Assembly: GCA_000785145.2 (NCBI GenBank)
Contig: JSZA02000001.1
Coordinates: forward strand, 124,001 to 188,000
Direction: 5' to 3'
Length of the DNA stretch: 64,000 nucleotides
Source of the DNA: Candidatus Thiomargarita nelsonii
Lineage (GTDB): Bacteria > Pseudomonadota > Gammaproteobacteria > Beggiatoales > Beggiatoaceae
Shown here piece after piece: positions 29,501-36,917 of this stretch. The first letter of the stretch is position 1. Every line of letters begins with the position of its first letter. A program made the position numbers and the translations under genes. The notes below the pieces were generated by a model. That model was not told the DNA's origin. It worked only from the letters and a program-made list of their open reading frames with translations, and made no database searches.

Positions 29501-31442
29501 CTTAACGGTTATAGAAAAGAAACTTGAACAAAAACAGGGTTTATTATCGGATAAAAAGCCAGATATTGCCGATTGGTTTTATTTACCCTCGTGGAAACGC
29601 TCTGTACTCCAAACTTCAGAGGTTTTGGAAATATCTGAGGTTTATACATGGCTCGTGTTTATAGACGAATGCGGTTTAGGTTCCCAGTTAGTGAAACGAT
29701 TGGAACAACAGGCTCATGATGTTATTACTGTGAAAATAGGGGCAACGTTTACTCAGTTAGGTGAGCGTCATTATAGCCTGAACCCGGCTCAACGGGAGGA
29801 TTATGATGCCTTGTTTAGTGCCTTGGATAAAACACCTGAAAATATAGTGTATTTTTGGCCTGTCCAGCCGCTAAATTGTCCGTCTTATTCTGAGGTCGAA
29901 AACTTATGCTTTTACAGTCCAGTGTTTTTAGCACAAGCGCTGGGTGAACAAGGGATAATGGATGAAATATCTATTTCAATCATATCAAACAATATGCAGC
30001 AAGTGGCCGGCGAAACGGTGTTATATCCTGAAAAAGCAACGCTGCTGGGACCAGTGAAGGTGATTGGGCAAGAATATCCAAATCTCACTTGTCGGAGTAT
30101 TGACCTTGTTCTTCCAAACGCTTGGCAAGAAGTGAAACTCATAGACCAATTATTCTTGGAACTCAGTGCCAAAGTTTATGATCTGGTGATTGCCTATCGT
30201 GATAATCATCGCTGGGTGCAAACGTTTGAACCTGTCCAATTAAAATCTCCATCCGTTCCCCGGATATTAAGAAAAAATGGGGTATATCTTATTACGGGTG
30301 GGCTGGGTGGTATAGGCTTAGTGTTAGCCGAACATTTTGCAAAAACCGTACAAGCAAAACTGATATTGATAGGCCGCTCAACTTTCCCGGTCAAAGACGA
30401 GTGGACACAGTGGCTCGCTTCACACGATAAAGATAATGCCATTAGCCACAAAATCAAAAAACTGCAAACCCTCGAAACATTCGGCGCTAAAGTGTTAGTT
30501 GTCAGTGCCGATGTCGCTAATCAGCCACAAATGCAAGAAGTGTTCTCTCTTGCACGGACTCAGTTTGGTCAAATCAACGGAATCATTCACGCTGCTGGGG
30601 TGCCGTGTGGTGGAATGATTCAAGGCAAAACGCGGACAACAACAGCACCTATTCTGGCCACTAAAGTACGAGGTACGAAAATACTCGCTGATCTGAGCAA
30701 AGATATATCATTGGATTTTATGGTACTCTTTTCATCGCTCTCTTCTATCAGAGGCGATTTTGGACAGGTAGATTACTGTGCCGCCAATGCTTTTATGGAT
30801 GCGTTTACTCACCAATTGCAGCATTTTAGTATTTGTATTAATTGGGATACGTGGCAAGAAGTCGGGATGGCTGCTAACGCCGATTTGCCCTTTGAATTAC
30901 AAGCATCACACACCGAAAATTTGCAACGCGGTATTTTGCCGAGTGAAGGCATTGAGGTATTTGAGCGCATTTTGGCAAATGCCTTGCCTCAAGTCCTGGT
31001 GTCAACCCGCGATTTCGATTTTCAATTTTCGACCTCAGACTTTGGATTAAAATCTGATAATTCCAAATTCAACATCAATAAATCGAACCAACGGCCCCAA
31101 TTACAAAATGCGTACATTGCGCCTAGCAATGACATTGAACAAACATTGGCCGACATTTGGCAAAAATTACTGGGTATTGAACCTATAGGTATTCATGACG
31201 ACTTTTTTGAATTGGGTGGTCATTCTTTGCTGGCGACGCAAGTCATTTCCCGGATGCGCGATGCTTTCGGGGTAGTGTTACCATTGCCCACTTTTTTTGA
31301 GGTGGCTACGATTGCCCAATTGGCGGAGCGAGTAGTTATGATGCAACTGGAACAGGTAGATGATGATGCGATGAAACAGATTTTAGCTGAAATTAATAAG
31401 CTTTCGGATGATGATGTGAAGCAACAATTATTGGCGGATTAA
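23583..31442 (+). CDS. Hybrid NRPS-PKS, C-A(Ser)-PCP-KS-AT-KR-PCP
   Basis: This 2619-residue protein should attach an amino acid to the polyketide chain and extend it once more. The N-terminus (LSAQEKRALLAKLLQKKA) is a typical NRPS docking helix. The condensation domain (about 30-460) has QHIVCDA at 157-163: catalytic His158 and Asp162 are kept, with the first His and the Gly changed. In the adenylation domain (about 480-980; TSGSTGKPKG from 645) the pocket residues, aligned by hand to GrsA, read D-V-W-H-I-S-L-I-D. This is one conservative change from the published serine code. PCP1 has Ser1039. KS (about 1100-1530, Cys1272) is of the type that follows NRPS modules. AT has Ser1716 and malonyl-type HAFH from 1812. 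KR has Tyr2398 and PCP2 has Ser2548. There is no thioesterase or reductase; the end (INKLSDDDVKQQLLA) looks like another docking tail. Confidence 0.95.
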   Translation: MDNQLSAQEKRALLAKLLQKKASKTKKLLPLSSGQQALWFLYQSAQDSAAYNTAFTVRICSSVDVQALRRVFQTLITRHPSLRSTFTLREGEPVQEVHGYQEVFFEEINASGSTDNELYQQVVESYQRPFDLENGPVLRVSLFSRSENDHVLLLAIQHIVCDAWSIWLLVDEFRRLYSTEKSTLSPLQHQYADYIQWQNKMLNSAQGEQLGAYWQKQLSGELPILALPTDRARPAVQSYRGKTYAFRLSQELTQQLDALAKSEGATLYMTLLAAFQVLLYRYTGQEDILVGSPTSGRTQAEFSEIVGFFVNQIVLRANLEGNPSFVSFLSQVRKTVLAALAHQDYPFYLLVKQLQPIRSPSRSPIFQAYFILQKQQQGELSDFIAKGEKNSRLNWNGLEIEPFEIPQMEGQFDLTLELMEIRGALSGVFKYNQDLYDETTIARMLGHFRTLLEAVVSEPHQCISQLPLLTKREQQQLLVEWNATQVNYPQDRCLHQLIEAQVEKTPDACAVVFEDKQLTYRQLNQRANQLAHHLQTLGVGLDVLVGIGMERGLEMVYGLLGILKAGGAYVPLDPTYPKERLALMLEDSQVAVLLTQQKLVEKLSLLKGSIPIICLDSEWEKIAQASPENPLSEVKPANLAYMIYTSGSTGKPKGAMNTHLGICNRLLWMQDAYQLSVNDSVLQKTPFSFDVSVWEFFWPLMTGARLVMAKPGGHQDRTYLVKLIAEQKITTLHFVPSMLRVFLDAQDIENKCQSLRQVICSGEALTVDLQECFLTRLGASELHNLYGPTEAAIDVTFWHCQRDSQLRTVPIGRPIANTQLYILDRYLQAVPVGISGELHIGGVGLARAYLNRPELTAAKFIPNPIAGDQRLYKTGDLARYLPDGNIEYLGRMDHQVKIRGFRIELGEIETILTQHAEVREAVVVVREEQSDKRLVAYVVSTSDQAQRSTSDLRGFLKEQLPDYMVPSVFVMLDALPLTQNGKVDRGALPDPEGERPELDAAYVTPQTETEQQIAAIWQEVLQLEKVGIHDNFFELGGHSLLIARVHNELQEIFGQSLSMVELFQYPTIHTLAKHLILKFRSSEVQAFRGSEKTKIKSSKPENIAIIGMSCRFPGAKNVEAFWQNLRDGIESINFFSDEELLSSGIEPTLLNNPNYVKANASLADVDLFDAAFFDYTPKEAEVMDPQQRLFLECAWDAIESTGYDVDRLGATGVFAGVGMNTYLFNNIYPNREIRDSVGGFQLMITNDKDFLATRISYKLNLKGPSINVQTACSTSLVAVHLACQSLLNGECNMALAGGVSIRAGQNEGYLYQEGMILSPDGHCRAFDAKAQGTVGGNGVGIVVLKRLEDALAEGDCIHAVIKNSAINNDGALKVGYTAPSVDGQSAVIADAMQNIDYESINYIETHGTGTMLGDPIEIAALSQAYQSHTQKNGFCAIGSVKTNVGHLDAAAGVAGLIKTVLALKYKALPPSLHFEQANPKIDFVNTPFFVNSTLSEWKSDGIPRRAGVSSFGIGGTNVHTVLEEAPSAPSSEKSKDWQLVLLSAKTDSALDTATSNLAEYLKQHPDINFGDVAYTLSQGRKVFNRRRMLVCQTLGDAINALSSPISVFTQAQEAKERPVVFMFSGQGSQYVNMGLELYQHEPMFHKQVDKCAEILKSHLNFDLRTILYPSAEQFIEAEEQLQQTAITQPALFVVEYALAQLWLSWGVRPVAMIGHSIGEYVAACLAGVFSLEDALALVAARGHKMQQLPRGAMLSVSLSETEISSYLNQDLSLAAINAPSLCVVSGTLSAITTLESQLNTQNIDSQRLHTSHAFHSAMMVPILEPFTSLVNKVTLSPPQIPYLSNVTGTWITAIQATDPSYWAKHLRQTVRFADGIQKLIKQPEYALLEIGPGRTLTTLVRQHLASEQVVLTSIRHPKDHQADLSFLLTTLGKLWLSGVSIDWTGFYAHEQRQRLPLPTYPFERQRYWIEPPDLTVIEKKLEQKQGLLSDKKPDIADWFYLPSWKRSVLQTSEVLEISEVYTWLVFIDECGLGSQLVKRLEQQAHDVITVKIGATFTQLGERHYSLNPAQREDYDALFSALDKTPENIVYFWPVQPLNCPSYSEVENLCFYSPVFLAQALGEQGIMDEISISIISNNMQQVAGETVLYPEKATLLGPVKVIGQEYPNLTCRSIDLVLPNAWQEVKLIDQLFLELSAKVYDLVIAYRDNHRWVQTFEPVQLKSPSVPRILRKNGVYLITGGLGGIGLVLAEHFAKTVQAKLILIGRSTFPVKDEWTQWLASHDKDNAISHKIKKLQTLETFGAKVLVVSADVANQPQMQEVFSLARTQFGQINGIIHAAGVPCGGMIQGKTRTTTAPILATKVRGTKILADLSKDISLDFMVLFSSLSSIRGDFGQVDYCAANAFMDAFTHQLQHFSICINWDTWQEVGMAANADLPFELQASHTENLQRGILPSEGIEVFERILANALPQVLVSTRDFDFQFSTSDFGLKSDNSKFNINKSNQRPQLQNAYIAPSNDIEQTLADIWQKLLGIEPIGIHDDFFELGGHSLLATQVISRMRDAFGVVLPLPTFFEVATIAQLAERVVMMQLEQVDDDAMKQILAEINKLSDDDVKQQLLAD

Positions 31443-31560
31443 CCCCAAAGCACCCATCAAAATAAAAATAATTTCAAAGGTTTGGTGGGTGCCGCGAAGC
31501 TCTACCTACCCTACAAAAAAGCTTAACTTAATGGCATTGACTCCTAGCTCGCTTATTTCA
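31443..31560. repeat. Repeat cluster directly downstream of the NRPS-PKS gene
   Basis: This stretch contains GCACCCATCAAA and TTTGGTGGGTGC as inverted arms. It continues into CGAAGCTCTACCTACCCTAC, which is the reverse of a repeat near 47490. It ends with CTTAACTTAATGGCATT (31524-31540), the reverse of part of the element at about 34505-34520. It is a mosaic of dispersed intergenic repeats with no coding capacity. The hairpin could act as a transcription terminator for the biosynthetic operon, but it has no clear U-tract. Confidence 0.5.
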
Positions 31561-31561
31561 T

Positions 31562-31931
31562 TCATGATTTATTTATCGTTGAATTCGTTGTACTCAACTG
31601 ACCAGACTTATTAGTAACCAAAACGCCCTCGGAAATGTCGGCAGCTTGAAAACCCTTTGATATTAGAGTTTCATAGTGTTTCACACTTTCATTGAGTTGA
31701 ACAAAACCTATTGTTGGTTTGAGGTTTTCCGATGAAGAAAGCACACTGGAAAAGACACAGCCAGTTATTTCAAATGGGTTATGTTTGAGCAGTTTGATAA
31801 ACTCTTTTTGTTGTTTGCTATTCAAACTTTTTTCCAAATGATGGGGTAAATAGATCGCTGTCTGAATGGGTTGCGGCGATTTCAGAACTCCTGAACTGAG
31901 GTAATTTGAAGCATAGGATTTCTCTCGGAGC
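31562..31931 (-). pseudogene. Remnant of an unrecognised protein gene
   Basis: On the minus strand a frame is open from about 31931 to the stop at 31562. It reads ...SYASNYLSSGVLKSPQ, then IQTAIYLPHHLEKSLNS, then a helical stretch, and ends in a Ser/Thr-rich tail. No ATG lies at its beginning; the only start options are TTG or CTG codons inside. The coding-like composition together with a missing 5' end suggests a truncated gene, cut where a hairpin repeat (31937-31988) begins. I do not recognise the family. Confidence 0.35.
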
Positions 31932-31936
31932 CGTTA

Positions 31937-31988
31937 GGAGTCCAAAATTTATTTTGGACGAGACTTCCTTGATAAATCTTGGACTCCT
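31937..31988. repeat. Dispersed hairpin repeat pair (CCAAAAT and CCAAGAT stem versions)
   Basis: Two members of the window-wide hairpin family lie back to back. The first is GTCCAAAATTTATTTTGGAC; the second is an incomplete version, TTGATAAATCTTGGACTCC. The rest of 31989-32040 shows nothing recognisable. Confidence 0.6.
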
Positions 31989-32040
31989 AAAATAAGCCGA
32001 TAAAGCGTTTTCTTGTTCCTTTGATCCGCAAAGGAATGCC

Positions 32041-32495
32041 TACTCTTCGTATGGACATCAACCATTACATGATATTCTCACCGAAGGAGCAAAGACATGA
32101 GCGCTCCGTTTGAAAACAACGCGATTGATGGAGAAGATGAAAGGGGCTCATTGAATCATGGCACAGTGCAGATCAAGTTGGGCTATCTGCTGCTGATGGC
32201 GAACAAAAACCTGTCTGTTATAAGCGAACTGAGTCTGGATATTAGTCAATATGATCTGAGTAAGTATAAGCTCGGCGCTAGCGAAGAACTTAAACCTGAT
32301 GTGTGTGCTTATCTGAAGCCACCAGTAATACCTGACTTGGTCATTGAGATACTTTCTCCACGTCAATCAGTTAGTTATCTGATTAGGAAAATCAACGCTT
32401 TTTTTGAGCTTGGCACCAAATCATGTTGGTTAGTTAACCCCAGTCAACAAATTATAACCGTTTACTCGCTGCCGAATCAGCGCGAAAGCTTTAAT
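32041..32495 (+). repeat. Duplicated block A (copy of 33841-34339)
   Basis: Bases 32041-32100 match 33841-33900 with one difference. The similarity then runs through the Uma2 gene up to about 32495, interrupted only by a 6-base and a 39-base deletion in this copy. The duplication ends abruptly inside the gene, where minus-strand ATPase pseudogene sequence begins. Confidence 0.85.
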
Positions 32496-32498
32496 TGA
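32097..32498 (+). pseudogene. Truncated Uma2-family (DUF820) gene copy
   Basis: The 133-residue product matches the intact paralogue at 33897-34436 almost residue for residue. It lacks 13 residues (DGIDDLVTVSQIP) in the middle and about 30 at the C-terminus. Uma2/DUF820 proteins are PD-(D/E)XK-fold putative endonucleases common in cyanobacteria and large sulfur bacteria; the cellular role is unknown. The Asp of the motif around KPDVCAYL and the Glu of LVIEILSP are still present. The copy stops 4 bases after the duplicated block ends, where it runs into the ATPase pseudogene on the other strand. It may still be translated, since the same leader and GGAG ribosome binding site precede its ATG, but it is probably non-functional. 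Confidence 0.7.
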
Positions 32499-33686
32499 TA
32501 TTGCCCCTACCCCATTAACCACTTCAATCGTTGACAGTTTTTCAAGCACCGCTTCTTCAAGCACCGGAATAAAAAGCGCAATGGTAACGCTATCAAACCC
32601 TAAATTATTAGCATAATCAGCCGCTTGTTCTTTATCCGATTTGATTTGATAACTATCAACAAAACTTTTAACTTCGATAATGCCCCGTTGGTTGCCACAC
32701 CTAAGATGGAGATCAACTTTGCCGTTACCCGTCGGAAACGTCGGACTCACCACACAACGCCTTCCCACAGCATTCATCAGCCAACTAAAAAGATGAAATT
32801 GTCCGACTGTCTCTGTTAATTTCATATCAAGAGCAGCCAGACGAGCCAGATAATCTTTATAGCGTTCAAGCAAGGCGGGTAAATTTAAAAAAGTGCCCTT
32901 AAAAACGTCAGCAAGTTTATAATACCATGAAGATAAAGATAATTGTGCTGGGCATTGCGAAAAAAGAAGGGTATATTCGATGTCGTAAAGAGTGTGGTCA
33001 AAAATTTCTGAGAAGCCGGCTCTTTTGTCTTAGCGTTTTATCCGCACCAGGGTTATACTTTTCAGTGAGCAATTCCCCAAACCAAGAAACCAGTCCAGGT
33101 TGTCCCCTTATATTTTCGTAAATGGCATCAACAACCCCAGGCTCAATAACCTGCCCACTTTCGTCTTGATATTGCTGGTAAAGCTCTTTGACTTCATCTT
33201 GGCTTAAATTGGGCACATTCAACGATCTTTGAATGTTAAACGGAGGTCCCCGTTGACTTTCAATACCCAAAACGGCCCGAACACCAACCAGTGCGAGTCC
33301 GTGCAACCAGTTGTTTTTACGATCAAGGTACAGTTCCCTAAATTGAGCGACCATCAAGTCTATCAAAGCGAGTGGGATGGTATCGTTCTCTTGATTAATC
33401 TGCCAAAGGCTTCCGGAAAATCAGCTTGTTTTTCTGGAAAACTCATCCCTCTCAATGCGCCAAGTGAGAAATTAAAAATGCTAAATTCCTCAGGGTATTG
33501 CTGTTTTATGGCTTGTTCTAATTGTCTCATCAGCCAGGTTTTGCCCGTTTGACGTGGTGCCCAAATTGTAAAGTAATGACCACCTTCTTCATCTGGGCTA
33601 CCAATGAGCCGCTGAACCCCAGTTGCAATCAGTGCTTGGCGTTGGATACAAAAATGCGCCTTACAATTGACTCCTTTTAATCTCAT
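32495..33686 (-). pseudogene. Frameshifted AAA-like ATPase with C-terminal PD-(D/E)XK domain
   Basis: Three minus-strand frames join into one protein. The N-terminal part (33686 to about 33390) has the Walker A motif APRQTGKTWL. The middle part (about 33390 to 33000) contains NIQRSLNVPNLSQDEV and a helical region. The C-terminal part (about 33000 to 32495) has GNGKVDLHLRC and GIIEVKSF, a nuclease-like D...ExK pattern. The second frameshift is a run of five T (minus strand) where four would restore LLRNFDHTLYD. The first is near 33390, where reading QENDTIPLALIDLMVAQF restores the frame. The 3' end is lost where the duplicated Uma2 block starts. The family (AAA-ATPase-like with DUF1703-type nuclease) is abundant in large sulfur bacteria. 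The homopolymer shift could be a sequencing error, but two shifts plus truncation favour decay. Confidence 0.75.
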
Positions 33687-33782
33687 GATAGAATGTATAT
33701 TTTACTCGATCTTCAATATTAATTCATCCATAATGTTTTTATCGTTCCCACGCGGAGGAATGCCCCCGACAACACAACCACT

Positions 33783-33861
33783 CCCTTTGACTTGTCATAA
33801 ACTATCCCCATTAAAGACATTTTAAATTATAAAAAGACGGTACTCTTCGTATGGACATCAA
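33783..33861 (+). repeat. Direct repeat copy 1 of the ubiG upstream region
   Basis: CCCTTTGACTTGTCATAAAC through ATGGACATCAA matches 34622-34704, the bases just before and including the first codons of ubiG, with a few substitutions and a small gap. The two copies bracket the intact Uma2 gene, as if that gene entered by duplication at the ubiG start. Confidence 0.8.
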
Positions 33862-33896
33862 CCATTACAGGATATTCTCACCGAAGGAGCAAAGAC

Positions 33897-34436
33897 ATGA
33901 GCAATCCGTATGAGTTTGAAAACAACGCGATTGATGGAGAAGATGAAATGGGCTCATTGAATCATGGCACTGTGCAGATCAAGTTGGGCTATCTGCTGCT
34001 GATGGCGAACAAAAACCTGTCTGTTATAAGCGAACTGAGTTTGGATATTAGTCAACATGATCTGAGTAAATATAAGCTCGGTGCTAGCACCGAGCTTAAA
34101 GCTGATGTGTGTGCTTATCTGAAGCCACCAGTCATACCTGATGGTATAGATGACTTAGTGACCGTCTCCCAAATACCTGACTTGGTCATTGAGATACTTT
34201 CTCCACGTCAATCAGTTAGTTATCTGATTAGGAAAATCAACGCTTTTTTTGAGCTTGGCACCAAATCATGTTGGTTAGTTAACCCCAGTCAACAAATTAT
34301 AACCGTTTACTCGCTGCCGAATCAGCGCGAAAGCTTTAATATTGAACGCGATACTGAGGTCATTGACAAGGTGATGGATATTCGTTTTCCCATCACTGAG
34401 ATATTTTCCCGTAGTGATGTGATGGAGCTAGCCTAA
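33897..34436 (+). CDS. Uma2-family (DUF820) putative endonuclease
   Basis: This 179-residue protein is of normal length for the Uma2 family, a PD-(D/E)XK-fold group of putative endonucleases with no established role. Likely fold landmarks are ADVCAYL (Asp in the active-site strand), LVIEILSP (Glu) and KINAFFELG with CWLVNPSQQIITVYS, the usual C-terminal part. A GGAG lies 10 bases before the ATG. Between two direct repeats of the ubiG upstream region, this gene sits where the ubiG promoter would be, so it probably shares promoter sequence with ubiG. The paralogue at 32097 is truncated. A strong terminator follows at 34442-34481. Confidence 0.85.
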   Translation: MSNPYEFENNAIDGEDEMGSLNHGTVQIKLGYLLLMANKNLSVISELSLDISQHDLSKYKLGASTELKADVCAYLKPPVIPDGIDDLVTVSQIPDLVIEILSPRQSVSYLIRKINAFFELGTKSCWLVNPSQQIITVYSLPNQRESFNIERDTEVIDKVMDIRFPITEIFSRSDVMELA

Positions 34437-34441
34437 CGGTT

Positions 34442-34481
34442 AAAAATCCTATTTCTTTCTTTAAGAAATAGGATTTTTTTT
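34442..34481 (+). terminator. Intrinsic terminator after the Uma2 gene
   Basis: The stem AAAAATCCTATTTCTT / AAGAAATAGGATTTTT, with a five-base loop, is followed by a T run. It begins 6 bases after the Uma2 stop. The same stem appears at 52852-52890 and, slightly altered, at 58526-58559. Confidence 0.85.
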
Positions 34482-34486
34482 ATCGC

Positions 34487-34621
34487 CTTTGGGACACCCC
34501 CTCAATGCCATTAAGTTAAGGGCAACCACAAGGGATTGCCCCTACGAGAAATCACGGTTTGTAGGGGCAATCCTTTATGGTTGCCCGACACGATATGGCA
34601 TTGGACACCCCCTACGGTGAG
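34487..34621. repeat. Nested palindromic intergenic element
   Basis: The arms GGGCAACCACAAGGGATTGC and GCAATCCTTTATGGTTGCCC (34521-34587) form a long imperfect hairpin. It is framed by AATGCCAT / ATGGCATT and by two copies of GGACACCCCCT. Parts recur at 31524-31540 and 47576-47604. It carries no gene and lies between the Uma2 terminator and the ubiG upstream repeat. Confidence 0.65.
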
Positions 34622-34704
34622 CCCTTTGACTTGTCATAAAATATCCCCATTTATTTTAATCAATTTAAATTATAAAAAGACGGTACTCTTCGTATGGACA
34701 TCAA
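34622..34704 (+). repeat. Direct repeat copy 2, containing the ubiG upstream region and start
   Basis: This is the partner of 33783-33861 and includes the first eleven bases of ubiG. The TTGACT at 34627-34632 could be a -35 element, but no convincing -10 was found at standard spacing. No clear ribosome binding site precedes the ubiG ATG. Confidence 0.75.
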
Positions 34705-35395
34705 TATTGATCAGCAAGAAGTCGCTAAATTTAATAAATTAGCCTCCCGTTGGTGGGATAAAGACAGTGAATTTAAACCATTACATGATATTAATCCGTT
34801 GCGCTTAGATTATATTGAGCAAGCTATTGGCAGTTTGGCGGATAAAAACGTCTTAGATGTTGGCTGCGGTGGTGGCATTTTGAGTGAAAGTATGGCGCAA
34901 CGTGGTGCCAATGTGACGGGTATTGATATGGGAGAAGCCCCGTTGAGTGTGGCAAAATTACACTTATATGAATCCGGGCTTAAAATTGACTATCAATGCA
35001 CCACTGTCGAACAGTTAGCGCATCCCGCACATTTTGATGTGGTGACTTGCATGGAAATGCTTGAGCATGTCCCTGATCCTGCCTCAGTCGTCACAGCTTG
35101 TTATCGTTTAGTTAAGCCAGGCGGACTTGTCTTTTTTTCTACCATTAATCGTAATCCCAAATCTTATTTATTTGCTATTGTTGGCGCAGAATATCTTCTC
35201 CAACTTTTGCCGAAAGGTACGCATGATTATGCTAAATTCATTCGTCCAGCAGAATTGGCGCAGTGGATACGCAGTGCGGGCGGTGATATAAAAAATATCA
35301 GCGGTATGAGTTATAATCCGCTTACCAAGCATTACGCCTTAGGGCAAGATGTCTCTGTCAATTATTTGCTCCAGACTCAACGCAGTTATGAATAA
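34694..35395 (+). CDS. ubiG: Ubiquinone biosynthesis O-methyltransferase UbiG
   Basis: This 233-residue SAM-dependent methyltransferase should carry out both O-methylations of the ubiquinone ring. The N-terminus ([20 protein letters not shown], then [18 protein letters not shown]) is diagnostic of UbiG. The SAM motif is [13 protein letters not shown] (about 54-66), followed by GANVTGID and, further on, EMLEHVPDP. The length is normal. The start codon lies inside a direct repeat shared with the Uma2 leader. The stop overlaps the ATG of the next gene (a phosphatase), an arrangement known from other gammaproteobacteria, so the two are probably translationally coupled. Confidence 0.95.
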   Translation: MDINIDQQEVAKFNKLASRWWDKDSEFKPLHDINPLRLDYIEQAIGSLADKNVLDVGCGGGILSESMAQRGANVTGIDMGEAPLSVAKLHLYESGLKIDYQCTTVEQLAHPAHFDVVTCMEMLEHVPDPASVVTACYRLVKPGGLVFFSTINRNPKSYLFAIVGAEYLLQLLPKGTHDYAKFIRPAELAQWIRSAGGDIKNISGMSYNPLTKHYALGQDVSVNYLLQTQRSYE

Positions 35396-36062
35396 TCTAT
35401 CCCTAGATACGGTATTGTTTGACTTAGATGGTACCCTATTAGACACGGCACCCGATTTAGCGTTCGCACTCAATACCGTGTTAGTTGAACAAAAACGGGC
35501 GCCTCTACCCTTTGAGCAAATTCGCCCTTGGGTTTCTCATGGGGGTAACATCATGATTAAAAATGGTTTTCAATTAAATGACGATGATCCCACACTTGAG
35601 TCATTACGACAACGTTTTTTAACGATTTATGCCGATCACATTGCCGATCAAACGCGCTTATTTGATGGCATGGCAGCGGTGTTAGAAACCTTAGAAAATA
35701 AGGGAATACAGTGGGGTGTCGTGACGAATAAATCGGCTTGGCTAACGGATCCATTATTGCATAAGTTAGGCTTAGCAAGTCGCAGCGTGTGCAACATCAG
35801 CGGCGATACTTTGCCACAGCGAAAACCCGATCCCGCTCCCTTGTTACATGCTTGTCAACTCGCAAACAGTACGCCAGAGCAATCTATCTATATTGGTGAT
35901 GCCTCACGCGATGTTGAGGCGGGACAACGGGCGGGTATGCGTACCTTGGTCGCTTTATATGGCTATATAGGTGCCCAAGAAACGCCAACAGAGTGGGGCG
36001 CAACAGGGATGCTTCAAAAACCCTTTGATTTGTTATCATGGATCGATCAATCTATTAATTAG
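35388..36062 (+). CDS. gph: HAD-family phosphoglycolate phosphatase / MupP-type phosphatase
   Basis: This 224-residue HAD hydrolase has the motif-1 sequence [14 protein letters not shown] with Asp12 as nucleophile and Asp14 as acid/base. It also has VVTNKS (motif 2), RKPDPAPLL (motif 3 Lys) and [13 protein letters not shown] (motif 4). The chosen ATG overlaps the end of ubiG by 8 bases; an upstream ATG at 35349 would add 13 residues from inside ubiG. In pseudomonads the gene after ubiG is mupP, encoding MurNAc-6-phosphate phosphatase. In other bacteria the same family member is annotated as Gph, which removes 2-phosphoglycolate. The sequence alone does not decide between them; an autotrophic sulfur bacterium would need Gph. 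Confidence 0.88.
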   Translation: MNNLSLDTVLFDLDGTLLDTAPDLAFALNTVLVEQKRAPLPFEQIRPWVSHGGNIMIKNGFQLNDDDPTLESLRQRFLTIYADHIADQTRLFDGMAAVLETLENKGIQWGVVTNKSAWLTDPLLHKLGLASRSVCNISGDTLPQRKPDPAPLLHACQLANSTPEQSIYIGDASRDVEAGQRAGMRTLVALYGYIGAQETPTEWGATGMLQKPFDLLSWIDQSIN

Positions 36063-36071
36063 ACAGGATTC

Positions 36072-36914
36072 ATGACACCTCAACAATATTGCCAAAAAAA
36101 AGTGCTGCGCCAAGGCTCGAATTTGTATTATAGTTTACGTTTTCTACCCTTAGCGCAGCGCGATACTTTGCTTGCTTTACATGCTTTTTTTTATGAAATT
36201 AGTCATATTCGATATGAATGTCACGATAACAGCGTGGCGCTGCTCAAATTCCAATGGTGGCAAGCAGAAATTGCCCAAACTTTTCAGGGTAAACCGCATC
36301 ATCCAATTTGCCAAGCTTTAAGTGAAACTCTTCGCCACCATGAGTTGACGGAGCATTATTTTCAAGAAATGATAGAAGGTTTTATAGTCGATTCAAAGCG
36401 CACTCGTTATGCGACTTTTGATGAGTTAGAAGATTATTGTAAACACACCCGTAGTGTGTTGAATCTGCTCTGTACGCATGTGCTGGGTTATCAAAATGAA
36501 ACGACTCTCAAATATGCAGAACAATTAGGCATTGCCTTAGAGCTAACTTCTCTATTGCGCGAACTACGCCGTGATGTTCTCAAAGGACGGCTTTATATTC
36601 CACAAGAAGAATTAGTGCGATTTAATGTCTCTGAACAAAGTTTGTTGAATTGCCAATTTTCTGAAGCTATACAAGTCCTCTTCGCTTATCAAGCAACTCG
36701 CATTCGTTCTTATTATAATAATGCTTTTAAATATTTATCTAAAAAAGATCGTTTTAATCAACGTACTGGTTTAATTCACGCTCATCTAACCTTAGCCACT
36801 TTGCAAGAAATGGAAAACGATGGTTTTCAATTATTTAAACATCGCATTTATTTAACCCCTTTACGTCAATTATGGATAATTTGGCGCACGACTTGGCAAG
36901 TGAGAATCTGGTAA
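36072..36914 (+). CDS. Squalene/phytoene synthase family protein with degenerate Asp-rich motifs
   Basis: This 280-residue protein has the standard opening of bacterial squalene/phytoene synthases of the HpnC/HpnD type (MTPQQYCQ, then GSNLYYSLRFLPLAQRDTLLALHAF). Such enzymes condense two prenyl diphosphates using two Asp-rich motifs that bind Mg-diphosphate. Here the first motif, normally like REVDDVVDEC, reads YEISHIRYEC (41-50), so all three Asp are gone. The second, normally like NIIRDVGED, reads SLLRELRRD (160-168), keeping only the last Asp. The rest of the fold (LGIALELT, KGRLYIP) is well preserved and the length is normal. It is therefore either a non-catalytic partner or an enzyme with altered chemistry. 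An AGG lies upstream, and the gene follows the phosphatase gene by 9 bases. Confidence 0.8.
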   Translation: MTPQQYCQKKVLRQGSNLYYSLRFLPLAQRDTLLALHAFFYEISHIRYECHDNSVALLKFQWWQAEIAQTFQGKPHHPICQALSETLRHHELTEHYFQEMIEGFIVDSKRTRYATFDELEDYCKHTRSVLNLLCTHVLGYQNETTLKYAEQLGIALELTSLLRELRRDVLKGRLYIPQEELVRFNVSEQSLLNCQFSEAIQVLFAYQATRIRSYYNNAFKYLSKKDRFNQRTGLIHAHLTLATLQEMENDGFQLFKHRIYLTPLRQLWIIWRTTWQVRIW

Positions 36915-36917
36915 AAA

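Noticed and set aside
32927-33552. Plus-strand ORFs in the 33-kb zone
   Set aside because: They are antisense to the ATPase pseudogene, whose joined minus-strand frames give clear family motifs.
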